Counted from the stretch's first letter, positions 24,927-34,009 are shown. The stretch is 64,000 nt of DNA from Bordetella genomosp. 10 (GCF_002261225.1 NZ_NEVM01000001.1:1364001-1428000), one strand, 5' to 3'. Notes: generated by a model from the sequence alone, not told the origin. A program made the numbers and translations.

Positions 24927-25940
24927 TCAAGCGCCGCGGGTGTTGTCCAATGCGTCGAGCAGGGCCGGCAGCAGGGACTGCCATTCGGCCACGGCGCCGG
25001 CCTCGGCGACATTGAAGATGTTGGCGTCGGCGTCCTTGTTGATGGCGACGATGCGCGTGTGCGGATCTATGCCGGCCAGGTGCTGGGGCGTGCCGGAGAT
25101 GCCGATGGCGAGATAGATGTCGGGGGCCACGTATTTTCCGGAAATACCCACCTGGCGCGTGACGGGCGCCCAGCCCGCGTCGACGGCGGGCAGGCTGGCG
25201 CCGACCGCGCCTCCCAGCCTATCCGCGATGCCGTACAGGAGCGGGAAGGCCGTGTCGCCGTCCAGGCCGCGGCCGCCGGCCACCACGACGCGGGCGCCGT
25301 CCAGGCCGGCGTGGGCTTCGTCGCGCGGCAGGCGCGTGAGCGGCTGCGCCGGCCGGGGCGCGGGCAGATTGTCGAGTATATGGGTGATCGTCTGCCGGGC
25401 GGACGTGGGCGCGGCGGCCTGGCCGGCCGGCGGACGAACCGGACGAACGGCGGCGATCGCGGCGCCCTCGCAGGCCAGGGTGACGCGCAGCCGGTTGCCG
25501 TAGGCGCCGCGCCGGGCATGTAGCGTGCCGTGCGCGTCGAATTCGAGGTCCGTGCAGCGGCCCAGCGGCGCGGCGTCCAGGCGCGCGGCCAGGGCGCCGG
25601 CGAAGGCTTCGTTCTCGGGATGGGCGGCCACCAGCATCAGGGCGCGGGGCGGCAGCGCCGCCGGCTCGCCGGGCCGCAGCGCCGCGGCGTACACGTCGGC
25701 GTATTGCTGCGTTTGCGAGACGTCCGGCGGCGTCGGGATGAACCACGCGTGGTCGACGCCGGCGGCCGCCGCGCTGGCCAGGGCGGCCTCGCGCGTGGCG
25801 GCCGGCCCGGCCAGCACGGCATGGGTCTCGCCGCCGTGGCGGCCGGCGAGCCGCCGGGCCAGGTCCATGAGGGCGCGGCCGGCCGCCGGATCTTCGCCGC
25901 AGCCGGGGATGAGCGCCAGGAACGTGGGGGTATCGGGCAT
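24927..25940 (-). CDS. etfA: Electron transfer flavoprotein alpha subunit
   Basis: 337-residue ETF alpha (FixB-type) subunit, which holds the FAD that shuttles electrons from dehydrogenases to ETF:quinone oxidoreductase. The C-terminal FAD domain shows VVVAGGRGLDGD, TRQVGISGKYVAPDIYLAIGISG, QHLAGI and IVAINKDADANIF. It begins 13 bp after the ETF beta stop. Its neighbours are fumarate-reductase-like flavoproteins rather than acyl-CoA dehydrogenases, so this looks like a dedicated ETF rather than the housekeeping copy. Confidence 0.92.
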   Translation of the reverse strand: MPDTPTFLALIPGCGEDPAAGRALMDLARRLAGRHGGETHAVLAGPAATREAALASAAAAGVDHAWFIPTPPDVSQTQQYADVYAAALRPGEPAALPPRALMLVAAHPENEAFAGALAARLDAAPLGRCTDLEFDAHGTLHARRGAYGNRLRVTLACEGAAIAAVRPVRPPAGQAAAPTSARQTITHILDNLPAPRPAQPLTRLPRDEAHAGLDGARVVVAGGRGLDGDTAFPLLYGIADRLGGAVGASLPAVDAGWAPVTRQVGISGKYVAPDIYLAIGISGTPQHLAGIDPHTRIVAINKDADANIFNVAEAGAVAEWQSLLPALLDALDNTRGA

Positions 25941-25952
25941 GGATGGCCTCGC

Positions 25953-26750
25953 TCAGTGAGTGGCCGCGGCCGCGCGCAGGTAGTCCGCGAGCGCGGCTGC
26001 CTGCGATTCCACGGGCCCGGAGAACAGCCGGCAGGCCTGTGCGCCGCGCGCGGCGGTTTCGGCGGGGGCGGCCTGGGCCAGCGTCGCGCGCGCGGCGGCC
26101 GGGCCGTCGTCCGGCGCGGCCTGGTCGAACTTGAGCTGCTTGGCCAGCGCCACGTTCTTCATGAGCGGATGACGCAGTCGGTTGCGCTTGTCGTTGCTGA
26201 TGCTGGCCATGGCGGGCGCGGGGAGGTCCAGCGCTTCGTCCTCCCGCGCGCCGCTGCGCAGCAGCGTCCAGCCGCCGCCGGCGCGCGCCTGTACCTGCAA
26301 GGCCAGGCCCACGTAGGGCAGGTCCCAGGACTCGGCCAGGTAGGCCGGGGCCATGCCGTCGTCCAGGTCGCCATGCTCGCGGCCGATGAGGACCAGGCCG
26401 GGCCAGGCATCGTCCTCGCGCAGCAGGGCGGGCGCGTGCCGCGCGAGCCAGGCCGGGTCGCCGCGTTGCGCGGCGGGCGGATTCAGGCCGCGCACCTGGT
26501 CGGGCTTGAGCGCCGCGACGGCCCGCATCAGCGCGATGTCCCGGGCGCCGTCGGTGACGATGGCCGTGACCCGCGTCGCCGCGCCCTGGTCGCGCAGCTT
26601 CAGCGCGATTTCCAGCGCGGCTTCGTCGAAGGGACTGAGCTTGTACGACACCGCGCCCGCGCCCGGCAGGTCGCGCCAGTCGCCCGATTCGGGCCGGGGC
26701 AGCGGCTTCCTGGGATCGGCCACGCCCGCGAGGAGCACCGCGATATGCAT
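25953..26750 (-). CDS. etfB: Electron transfer flavoprotein beta subunit
   Basis: 265-residue ETF beta subunit (AMP-binding partner of ETF alpha). It starts MHIAVLLAGVADPRKPL and has LSPFDEAALEIALKLRDQG, the conserved N-terminal region with the family NxxDxxA position read here as SPFDEAA. LIGREHGDLDDG and ASISNDKRNRLRHPLMKNV correspond to the later conserved stretch. ATG 26750 follows a GGAGGG ribosome site. It sits between the flavoprotein and ETF alpha genes on the minus strand. Divergence at several family positions supports a specialised partner. Confidence 0.88.
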   Translation of the reverse strand: MHIAVLLAGVADPRKPLPRPESGDWRDLPGAGAVSYKLSPFDEAALEIALKLRDQGAATRVTAIVTDGARDIALMRAVAALKPDQVRGLNPPAAQRGDPAWLARHAPALLREDDAWPGLVLIGREHGDLDDGMAPAYLAESWDLPYVGLALQVQARAGGGWTLLRSGAREDEALDLPAPAMASISNDKRNRLRHPLMKNVALAKQLKFDQAAPDDGPAAARATLAQAAPAETAARGAQACRLFSGPVESQAAALADYLRAAAATH

Positions 26751-26764
26751 GACGGCCCTCCGTC

Positions 26765-28150
26765 TCAGCCCGCCAGCGCGGTGCGCGCGGCGATGCGGCC
26801 GAAGATGGCGGCCTTGCCCAGGGCGGAGCCGGTCATGTAGGCGGCGCCGTGCAGGCCTCCGACCACCTCGCCCGCCGCATACAGGCCCGGCAGCGTTTCG
26901 CCGTAGACGTCCCGCACCCGCATGGCGGCATCGACGCACAAGCCGCAGTAGGTGCCGTAGACGGCGGCGGTGGAGGGATAGGCGTAGAAGGGGGCGGTCT
27001 CGATCTTCACCAGCCTGCCGTGCTGGTGCACCAGGTGTTCGCGGCCGAAGTCGGGATCCCGGCCGGCCTCCACATAGCCGTTGTAGGCCTGGACGGTGTC
27101 GATCAGCGCACTGGCGGGCATTTCGATCTTCGTCGCGAGTTCTTCCAGGGTGTCGGCCTGGATGACCAGGCCTTCCTCGTGGCGCCGCTCGATGTCGAGG
27201 ATGCGCGTCTGGTTGTCGCCGCTGTCGAAAATGGGCTGGTCGAAGATCTGGAAGGTGGCGCCATAGGGCTGCCGGATGCAGGCGTCGCCCAGCAGCTTGT
27301 ACGAGATGGATTCGTCGACGTAGCGCTTGCCGTCCTGGTTGACGGCGATGGCGCCCTTGTACACCGCCAGCAGGCTGTGGTGGTTGGTCTCGTCGGTGGG
27401 GTGCTTGCCGTAGGTGCCCTTGATGTAGATCATGTCGCGGCAGTCGGCGCCCATCAACTGGGCCATCTTCAGCCCGTCTCCCGTGTTGCCCGCGCCGCCG
27501 ATGAAGACCGCCGTTTCCTCGTTGTACTGGGGCGCGTAACGGTGGATCAGTCCGGCGTTCTGCACGAAGCCGCCGCTGGCCAGCACCACGCCGCGGCTGC
27601 CCAGCACCTTGAACGTCTCGCCCTCGCGCTGCGCGGTCACGCCCGCGATGCGGCCGTCTTGCGGATCGCGGACCAGGCGCAAGGCGCGGGTGTCCGTCAG
27701 CAGGCGGACGCGGCCGGTGCCCTTGGCGCTGGCCGCCAGCGCGCGCACGGCGTCGGCCGGGTCGACGTTCTGGACGCGCGGCACGGACTGGCCCGACGAG
27801 GTCTCGATATGCGGACCGAATCGAACCCCGGCCGCTTTCATCCATTCATAGGTGTCGAGCTGGTTGTCGACGTAGGCCCGCACCAGGCTTTCGTCGTTCT
27901 CGAATTGGCCGACCTCGCGCAGGTCCTTGAACAGCAGCGCGTCGGAGTCCTCCACACCGTTGGCGCGTTGCAGGTCGGTGCCGGCGAAGGCCAGGCAGCC
28001 GCCGGACATGGCCGAGGAACCGCCCGTCTCGGACAGTTTTTCCAGCAGGACGACGTCATGCCCGTCTTGCGCGGCCTGCAGCGCGGCCGCGAAGCCGGCC
28101 ATGCCGGCGCCGACGACCACCAGGGTCGTGTTCAGATCGGAATTGCTCAT
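26765..28150 (-). CDS. FAD-dependent fumarate-reductase/TcuA-like dehydrogenase
   Basis: 461 residues. The N-terminal FAD motif is LVVVGAGMAGFAAALQAAQ followed by LLEKLSETGGSSAMSGG, typical of fumarate reductase/KSTD-type flavoproteins. The middle has GVVLASGGFVQN and GNTGDGLKMAQLMGA. The C-terminus has YPSTAAVYGTYCGLCVD and LYAAGEVVGGLHGAAYMTGSAL. No FMN-binding or haem domain is attached, so electrons must leave through a partner, and the ETF genes 15 bp downstream are the evident candidate. It overlaps the upstream flavoprotein gene by 4 bp (ATGA). Confidence 0.83.
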   Translation of the reverse strand: MSNSDLNTTLVVVGAGMAGFAAALQAAQDGHDVVLLEKLSETGGSSAMSGGCLAFAGTDLQRANGVEDSDALLFKDLREVGQFENDESLVRAYVDNQLDTYEWMKAAGVRFGPHIETSSGQSVPRVQNVDPADAVRALAASAKGTGRVRLLTDTRALRLVRDPQDGRIAGVTAQREGETFKVLGSRGVVLASGGFVQNAGLIHRYAPQYNEETAVFIGGAGNTGDGLKMAQLMGADCRDMIYIKGTYGKHPTDETNHHSLLAVYKGAIAVNQDGKRYVDESISYKLLGDACIRQPYGATFQIFDQPIFDSGDNQTRILDIERRHEEGLVIQADTLEELATKIEMPASALIDTVQAYNGYVEAGRDPDFGREHLVHQHGRLVKIETAPFYAYPSTAAVYGTYCGLCVDAAMRVRDVYGETLPGLYAAGEVVGGLHGAAYMTGSALGKAAIFGRIAARTALAG

Positions 28151-29634
28151 GGCTTGTGGATAGGTTCGATGTGCGACGCGGCATGCGCGCCGGAAATGCG
28201 GCCCAGCACCGCGCCGGCGGTCAGGCCTATGCCGCCGGCGTACTTGACGTAGTAGAGACCGCCGACCATCTCGCCGGCCGCGTACAGGCCCGGCAGCGGC
28301 CGGTCGTCGCCGTCGAGCACCTGGCCGTTGGGGTTGACCTTGACGCCGGCATAGGTGCAGGTGATGCCGCAGGTGACCGCATAGGCGACGAAGGGGCCGG
28401 TGTCCAGCGGATGGGCCCAGTTCGACTTGGGCACGGCCAGGCCGCGCGTGCCGCGGCCATCCTTGACGGCGGGATTGAAGGGCACGTCCCGATCGATGGA
28501 GGCGTTGAATTCGCGCACGGTCTGCAGGAAGCCGCGCTGGTTGATGCCTTCCATTCGCGCGGCGAGTTCTTCCAGCGTGTCGGCCTGCAGGCGGGTGGCG
28601 TGCCGCACGCGGTATTCGTCGGGCAGCAGCCCCACCGTCTTGGCGTCGAAGACCTGCCAGGCCACGGCGCCGGGCTGGGCCAGCACGCGGGCGCCCATGC
28701 CCGAGTAGGTGTAGTTGCGGAAATCCAGCCCTTCGTCGACGAAGCGCCGGCCGTCGGCATTGACCACGATGCCCAGGTTGAAATAGTTCTTCTGCTGGTT
28801 GAGCAGGTCGATGTCGCCGAACGCCGGCGCGTTCAGGTCGTAGAACACGGCGTGGCAGCCGGTCCAGTTGCCGTGCGCGACGGCGCCGGCGCTGACCGCC
28901 ATGTCGATGCCGTCGCCGGTGTTGTAGCGCGAGCCGCGCACCTTGGCGAGGTCCCAGTTCGGTCCCAGGTATTGGGCGCGCCAGCGCACGTTGGCATGGA
29001 AGCCGCCGGTGGCCAGCACCACGGCGCGTGCCCGCAGCGCGCGCGTCTCGCCGTCCTGTTCGATGGACAGGGTCCAGGCGTCGCCGGCGCGCTCCAGCCC
29101 GTGGGCGCGGGCGCCGTAGCGCAGGTCCAGGCCCAGCTTCTCGGCGCGCGCGTACAGCGACTGCATCAGCCCCAGGCCGCCGCCGGAGACTTCCACGGTC
29201 AGGCCGCCCCAGAACTTGTGCTTGCCGTCGACCTTGAAGGATTGGCGGCCGTAGATGGGCACGAAGCGCACGCCATGGCCGCGCATCCACATCATGGTGG
29301 GAAAGCTCCGGCTGACCACGGTGTCGAGCACGTCGGCGTCGGCGCGGTAGCCGCTCATGGCCACCGCCTCCTCGTAGAACTGGTCTTCCGTATAGCTGCC
29401 GAAATCGCTGTTGGCGAGCTCGTCCTCGCTCAGGTCGGGCATCAGCGTCTTCAGGTCGTCGCTGCCCTTGTAGGCGATGCGGAAGGCGCCGCCGGTGAAG
29501 GCGGAGCTGCCGCCGCGCTTGTCCTTGGGCGCGCGTTCGACGACGACGACCCGGGCGCCCGACTCATGCGCCGACAGGGCGGCGCACAGGGCCGCGTTGC
29601 CGCCCCCGATGACCGCGACATCGTAGGTTTCCAT
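28147..29634 (-). CDS. FAD-dependent TcuA/fumarate-reductase-like dehydrogenase
   Basis: 495 residues, first gene of the minus-strand ETF operon. FAD motif: VAVIGGGNAALCAALSAHE with VVVERAPKDKRGGSSAFTGG, close to tricarballylate dehydrogenase TcuA. It also has VVLATGGFHANVRW, YNTGDGIDMAVSAGA, CGITCTYAGVKVNPNGQVLD and LYAAGEMVGGLYYVKYAGG. TcuA normally works with the TcuB electron-transfer protein, which is absent; the ETF pair replaces it here by inference. It is divergent from a solute-binding protein gene, and a repeated motif lies in the 291-bp gap between them. Confidence 0.84.
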   Translation of the reverse strand: METYDVAVIGGGNAALCAALSAHESGARVVVVERAPKDKRGGSSAFTGGAFRIAYKGSDDLKTLMPDLSEDELANSDFGSYTEDQFYEEAVAMSGYRADADVLDTVVSRSFPTMMWMRGHGVRFVPIYGRQSFKVDGKHKFWGGLTVEVSGGGLGLMQSLYARAEKLGLDLRYGARAHGLERAGDAWTLSIEQDGETRALRARAVVLATGGFHANVRWRAQYLGPNWDLAKVRGSRYNTGDGIDMAVSAGAVAHGNWTGCHAVFYDLNAPAFGDIDLLNQQKNYFNLGIVVNADGRRFVDEGLDFRNYTYSGMGARVLAQPGAVAWQVFDAKTVGLLPDEYRVRHATRLQADTLEELAARMEGINQRGFLQTVREFNASIDRDVPFNPAVKDGRGTRGLAVPKSNWAHPLDTGPFVAYAVTCGITCTYAGVKVNPNGQVLDGDDRPLPGLYAAGEMVGGLYYVKYAGGIGLTAGAVLGRISGAHAASHIEPIHKP

Positions 29635-29744
29635 CGTTTGTCTCCATGTGTAGTCGTTGTGCGCCGAAGCTGTTCAAGGCGATTGTGCGTTGCGAGGGGG
29701 CGCGGGGGAATGCGCCCGGGGCGAAAGCGTTTTTCGATTTAATT

Positions 29745-29792
29745 GAACGTGCGGGAAATCCCCGGCCGGCGCGCGAACGCGCGGGTAATCCC
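29745..29792. promoter_or_regulatory. Duplicated operator-like 18-mer upstream of the ETF operon
   Basis: GAACGTGCGGGAAATCCC (29745-29762) and GAACGCGCGGGTAATCCC (29775-29792) match at 16 of 18 positions and lie 30 bp apart, on the same face of the helix. Each has a GGGNAATCCC-like symmetric core. They lie between two divergent genes. No regulator gene is adjacent. Confidence 0.45.
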
Positions 29793-29925
29793 GGGTGCCC
29801 GGGGGCGAGGGCAGGCGGGCGGGGCGTTGCTAGAATGACCTGCCGGGGCCTCGATGCCGCGGACGCGGCGGCCTCGGGATGCGTCTCCCGTCTTCCCGGC
29901 TTGCCCAATACAAGGGGTAATGACA

Positions 29926-31557
29926 ATGACGGCAGGCACATCGAAGGCCGCCCGCGCGGCGCTTCTCGCGGTCTCGTTCGCATGGGCGGCGGGCGCCGCG
30001 CAGGCGCAAGACCGGATCTTGCGGATAGGGCTGGCGTCGGAGCCGACGTCCATGGACCCGCACTATCACCAGGCCACGCCCAACGATGCGCTGTCCGCGC
30101 ATGTGTTCGAGACGCTGGTGGCCTCGGATGCGAAGATGAACCTGGCGCCGGGCCTGGCGACCGCATGGAAGCCCGTGGACGACACCACCTGGGAATTCAC
30201 CTTGCGGCAAGGGGTCAGGTTCTCCAATGGCCAGCCATTCACGCCGGAGGACGTGATGTTCACGTTCTGCCGCGTCCTGAACAATCCGCAGGCCATCGCG
30301 AGCTCTTACGAGAATGTCGCGAAGAAGATAGAGGCCATGTCCGTGAAGGACGGTTCGACGCTGGTGGTGAAGACCAAGGCGCCGTACCCGTTGCTGGCGA
30401 ACGAGCTGACGCGGATCTGGATCCTGTGGAGCGGCATCGTGCAGCACGATCGGATCCGTTTCGATCCCGCGCACAATTGCGGCGTGACGGGGCCGTGGCC
30501 GAAGATGGAGGACTTCAACTCGGGCAAGAACGCCATCGGCACGGGGCCGTACACCTTCAAGTCCTTCGTGCGGGGAACGGCGGTCACGCTGTCGCGCAAC
30601 GAGGGCTACTGGGGAACGAAACCGGCCTGGACGGAAGTGAGGATGACGCCGGTGCCCGGCGCCGGCCCGCGGCTGACGGGCTTGCTGGCGGGGGACTTCG
30701 ACCTGATCGAGAACCCGGCCGCGCGGGACCTGAAACGCCTGGACGGCGACGGCAAGCACAAGTACGTCGTCACGCCGTCGGCGCGCGTGCTGTTCCTGCA
30801 GATGGACGTGGCGCGGTCGCCCAGCCCGCAGGTGCATGCGCCCGACGGCAAGAACCCCTTGCAGGACGTGCGCGTGCGCAAGGCGATTTCGATGGCGATC
30901 GATCGCAAGACCATCGCGCAGCGGATCATGGACGGCGCGGCGACGCCGGCCAACCAGTTCCTGCCGGACGGGATGTTCGGGGCCTTGCCGCATGCGCCTG
31001 AACTCAAGTACGACCCCGCGGGCGCGAAGAAGCTCCTGGCCGAGGCGGGCTATCCGAACGGCTTCTCGATGACGCTTTCCGCGACGAACGATCGCTATAT
31101 CAACGATGCCGCCGTGGCGCAGGCGGTGGCGCAGTACCTGACGCGGGTCGGCATCAAGACGGACGTGAACGCGATGACGCGGGCCTTGTTTTTCCCACAG
31201 CGCGCCAAGCGCGAATTCAGTTTCGCGATGGGCGGCTGGGGATCGGACACGGGCGAGGCCTCGTCGTTCCTGACGTATTGGGTGACGTCGCTGGACAAGC
31301 AGGCCGGCGCGGGAACCAGCAACTACGGCGGATTCTCGGATCCGGAATTCGACAAGGTGTTCCGCCAGGCGATCACGACGGTGGACCCGGGGCAGCGCGA
31401 GAAGCTTTTGCAGCAGGCGGTGCGGCGGGCGCTGGACCTGCTGCCCAGCATTCCCCTGCATTTCGAAAGCAGCGCCTGGGCTTTTCGTAGCGACATCGCG
31501 TACGAGGGGCGGGCCGACCAGTTGACCCTGGCGGCCTCGGCAAGACCGGTGCATTGA
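29926..31557 (+). CDS. Family 5 (peptide/nickel-type) ABC substrate-binding protein, orphan
   Basis: 543-residue periplasmic binding protein of the DppA/OppA family. The signal peptide ends after AQA. GLASEPTSMDPHYH, LAPGLATAWKPVDDTTWEFTLRQGVRF and AIGTGPYTFKSFVRG are family stretches, and the C-terminal VRRALDLLPSIPLHF closes the fold. ATG 29926 has AAGGGG eight bases before it; an ATG at 29920 is too close to that site. No permease or ATPase gene adjoins, so it must use a transporter encoded elsewhere, perhaps the Dpp-type one at 56-60 kb. Substrate unknown. Confidence 0.88.
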   Translation: MTAGTSKAARAALLAVSFAWAAGAAQAQDRILRIGLASEPTSMDPHYHQATPNDALSAHVFETLVASDAKMNLAPGLATAWKPVDDTTWEFTLRQGVRFSNGQPFTPEDVMFTFCRVLNNPQAIASSYENVAKKIEAMSVKDGSTLVVKTKAPYPLLANELTRIWILWSGIVQHDRIRFDPAHNCGVTGPWPKMEDFNSGKNAIGTGPYTFKSFVRGTAVTLSRNEGYWGTKPAWTEVRMTPVPGAGPRLTGLLAGDFDLIENPAARDLKRLDGDGKHKYVVTPSARVLFLQMDVARSPSPQVHAPDGKNPLQDVRVRKAISMAIDRKTIAQRIMDGAATPANQFLPDGMFGALPHAPELKYDPAGAKKLLAEAGYPNGFSMTLSATNDRYINDAAVAQAVAQYLTRVGIKTDVNAMTRALFFPQRAKREFSFAMGGWGSDTGEASSFLTYWVTSLDKQAGAGTSNYGGFSDPEFDKVFRQAITTVDPGQREKLLQQAVRRALDLLPSIPLHFESSAWAFRSDIAYEGRADQLTLAASARPVH

Positions 31558-31587
31558 AGCGGGGCTTTCCATGCATGGGGCGGTGTT

Positions 31588-32385
31588 TCACTGCCGTGCG
31601 GCCGCGCCGCGCTCTGGCTCCGGGCCGAACAGCACTTGCTCTATGGCCACCGCGCGTTCGCGGCGGCGGCGCACGGCCTTGCCCGGGCGGCCGAACACGC
31701 GCTTGCGTTGCCTGACCTCGCGGCTGGCCTGCAGGTGCTCGATGTGGACGGCGTCGCAGGATTCGTTGTTGGTCTTGTCGAAGATCCAGCAGAAGGCGAC
31801 CGGCAGGCGGCAAAGCCTGTAGCGCGGTTGGGCGCGCGCCGCGTCTTCCGCGATGAGGCGTTCCAGCACGACCTGGTCCCAGGCCTCCGGATCGGCCGCG
31901 CAGGCCCGCGCCCAGGCCTCCAGCAGCGCCGCGGCGGCGGCCGTGTCGTTGATCAACAGGGTGCCGCTGAGCAGATGGCCTTCCGGTTCGTAGTACGCGG
32001 CGATGTCGCAGTCCAGGGACAGCAATTCCGGCCAGGGGTTGCGATGAAAGACCGCGTCGACGTCGACGTAGAGCAGCGGGCCGCGATGCTTGCCGCGCAG
32101 GGCGGCCAGGACGCGGGGTTTCATGGCGGCGTTGCGCACCCATGAGCCGGTGGATTCGATGGGCACGACGTCGGCCGGCAGGCCAAGGAGCTCGGCGGAA
32201 CGCAGGAAGCGGTTCTTTTCCGCTTCGTAGACGCTGTCCCGGGTGAAGAACGCGGCGATCATCCCCATGGGCACGGCCGCCGTCGCGGCGCGCCGCCGGA
32301 GTTCGGCCGGATCGGGGAAGTCGACGACGACGCGCTGGTGTTCCGGCGTCCATGCGGACCATTTACGCCGCAAGCGATGCAACAT
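31588..32385 (-). CDS. Putative nucleotide-diphospho-sugar transferase with DXD motif
   Basis: 265 residues from ATG 32385 (AGAGGG upstream); an in-frame ATG at 32502 would add a tail of doubtful value. PLLYVDVDAVFHRNPWPEL carries a DXD-type metal/nucleotide-sugar motif, and SGTLLINDTAAAAALLEAW and WDQVVLERLI fit GT-A enzymes of the Nucleotid_trans type. The C-terminal ~50 residues are strongly basic (QRKRVFGRPGKAVRRRRER), perhaps for membrane association. It is isolated, with no other glycan genes beside it. Glycosyltransferase activity is inferred from the motif alone. Confidence 0.6.
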   Translation of the reverse strand: MLHRLRRKWSAWTPEHQRVVVDFPDPAELRRRAATAAVPMGMIAAFFTRDSVYEAEKNRFLRSAELLGLPADVVPIESTGSWVRNAAMKPRVLAALRGKHRGPLLYVDVDAVFHRNPWPELLSLDCDIAAYYEPEGHLLSGTLLINDTAAAAALLEAWARACAADPEAWDQVVLERLIAEDAARAQPRYRLCRLPVAFCWIFDKTNNESCDAVHIEHLQASREVRQRKRVFGRPGKAVRRRRERAVAIEQVLFGPEPERGAAARQ

Positions 32386-32623
32386 GGAAACCCTCTTCTC
32401 GCCCACGCGGGACGACATGCATAACGTGGGGGCGATTCTAGGTAGGGCAACGTCGAATTGGCATGAGAAAACGCCGGATTCACAGAGATTTGCGCGTTGC
32501 AAGCCTTGCTTTCACTCTTGCGGCAAGTGTGGAGGGAATGTGCATAAATCGGCCTGCGCTAAACTGTAACGGCGTGCCGCCGCCACGAGCGGCGGCATCC
32601 CGTCTCCCTCGCCTACCTCGTCG

Positions 32624-33859
32624 ATGAACCTCCGGCCGCGTTTCCGCATTTCCCCCCATTCCTTCTATTTCATTCTTTTCTGCGGCGCGCTTGCCGCGCT
32701 TGCGTCCCTGTCGATAGACGTCGGCCTGCCCGCTTTCGGCGCGGTCGCGCGCGACATGAATACCGACGCGGCGCGGGTCGCCCTCAGCCTCAGCATCTTC
32801 TTCGTCGGTTTCGCGGCGGCGCCGCTGGTCTACGGGCCCTTATCGGACCGCCTGGGCCGCCGGCCGGTGCTGCTGACCGGCCTGGTCGTCTACACGCTGG
32901 GCGGCGCGGGCTGCACCTTCTCCAACACCATCGATACCTTCCTCGCCTGGCGCCTGTTGCAGGGCGCGGGCGCCGGGGCGGGCGCGGTGCTGTCCATGAG
33001 CCTGGTGCGCGACCATTTCGACGGCGTGAAGGTGCGCACGCTCCTGTCGAACATCGCCATCATCCGCGTCATCGCGCCCATGGTGGCGCCTTCGGTCGGC
33101 GCCTTCCTGCTGGAAGTGGCGCACTGGCGCGCCATCTACGCGATGATGATGATAGGCGGCGTGGTCGTGCTCGGCGTCGTGTGGCTGGGCCTGGAAGAGT
33201 CGGCGCCGCGCCTGCGCGCGGGCGCGGAACAGCGGCCGCCCTCGGTTTCCGTGATGGGCGCCTATATGGCCTTGCTGCGCAAGCCCGTGTGCGTCGCCTA
33301 TATGCTGATCTGCGGCCTGGGTTTCGGCAGCCACTTCGCCTACGTCACCGGATCGTCGCTGGTGCTGATGGAGGCGCTGGGCGTGCCGCCGCAGTCCTTC
33401 GGCCTGCTGTTCGGCGCGGCGGCCGCCTGCATCATGCTGGCGTCCTACCTGAGCGGCCGCATGGCGGGCTATGTGCCCGGCGATCGTTTGATCAAGATCG
33501 GCCTGAGCGTCGCGCTGGTGTCGGCGATGGTCATGCTGGCGCTGACCCTGACGCATCTGGTGCGCGCCTGGAACCTGGCGCCGCTGTTCATGCTGAATGC
33601 CTTTTGCTACGGCCTGATCACGCCCAGCGTCCAGCAGGGCGCGCTGCAGCCGCTGGGCAATATCGCCGGCTCGGCCGCGGCCGTGATGAACGCGCTGATG
33701 ATGGGGATCGGCGCTTTCTCCAGTTGGCTGGTCAGCGACCTCTTCGCGCGCGTCGGCGTGCTGGCGGTGACGGGCTGCATGGCGATCTTCTGCGCCCTGG
33801 CCCTGCTGGTGTTCGCGCTGATGACGAAGCTGCGCGGCGCGGGGCCGGCGGAGGCATGA
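32624..33859 (+). CDS. Bcr/CflA-type MFS exporter
   Basis: 411-residue major facilitator transporter with 12 predicted spans, of the drug:H+ antiporter 1 (Bcr/CflA) family. GPLSDRLGRRPVLLTGLVVY is the loop 2-3 MFS motif, SIDVGLPAFGAVARDM an N-terminal Bcr feature, and LVRDHFDGVKVRTLLSNIAIIRVIAPMVAPSVG the span 4-5 region. It probably exports small toxic compounds or metabolites. A hairpin overlaps its stop codon. Confidence 0.88.
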   Translation: MNLRPRFRISPHSFYFILFCGALAALASLSIDVGLPAFGAVARDMNTDAARVALSLSIFFVGFAAAPLVYGPLSDRLGRRPVLLTGLVVYTLGGAGCTFSNTIDTFLAWRLLQGAGAGAGAVLSMSLVRDHFDGVKVRTLLSNIAIIRVIAPMVAPSVGAFLLEVAHWRAIYAMMMIGGVVVLGVVWLGLEESAPRLRAGAEQRPPSVSVMGAYMALLRKPVCVAYMLICGLGFGSHFAYVTGSSLVLMEALGVPPQSFGLLFGAAAACIMLASYLSGRMAGYVPGDRLIKIGLSVALVSAMVMLALTLTHLVRAWNLAPLFMLNAFCYGLITPSVQQGALQPLGNIAGSAAAVMNALMMGIGAFSSWLVSDLFARVGVLAVTGCMAIFCALALLVFALMTKLRGAGPAEA

Positions 33860-33880
33860 CGCAAGATCCAGGCTTGCGTC
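33858..33880 (+). terminator. Hairpin at the end of the MFS gene
   Basis: GACGCAAG (33858-33865) and CTTGCGTC (33873-33880) form a perfect 8-bp stem with a 7-base loop, starting in the stop codon of the MFS gene. No T run follows. Confidence 0.5.
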
Positions 33881-33978
33881 GATAGTCCATAACACCCACG
33901 GCATCGCAGCCGTCGGGCAGTGGCCGCCATCGTGATGACGGCCGCCACCATCTCCAGGCTTTGAATGCAGGAAACGAA

Positions 33979-34009
33979 CCGCGGTCCGGTACCCAGGTAC
34001 GGACCGCGG
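33979..34009. other. Strong stem-loop in the MFS-AKR intergenic region
   Basis: The 444-bp gap from 33860 to 34303 has no gene. It holds CCGCGGTCC-g-GTAC (33979-33992) pairing with GTAC-GGACCGCGG (33997-34009): 13 bp with one bulged G and a 4-base loop. This is the strongest hairpin in the gap. It could be a second terminator or a leader structure. Further right the gap turns AT-rich and carries two palindromes before the aldo/keto reductase gene. Confidence 0.55.

Noticed and set aside
23866-29634. Electron-bifurcating or nitrogen-fixation-type (Fix) role for the ETF pair
   Set aside because: No FixC/FixX, nif or acyl-CoA dehydrogenase genes are nearby, and the partners are fumarate-reductase-like flavoproteins.
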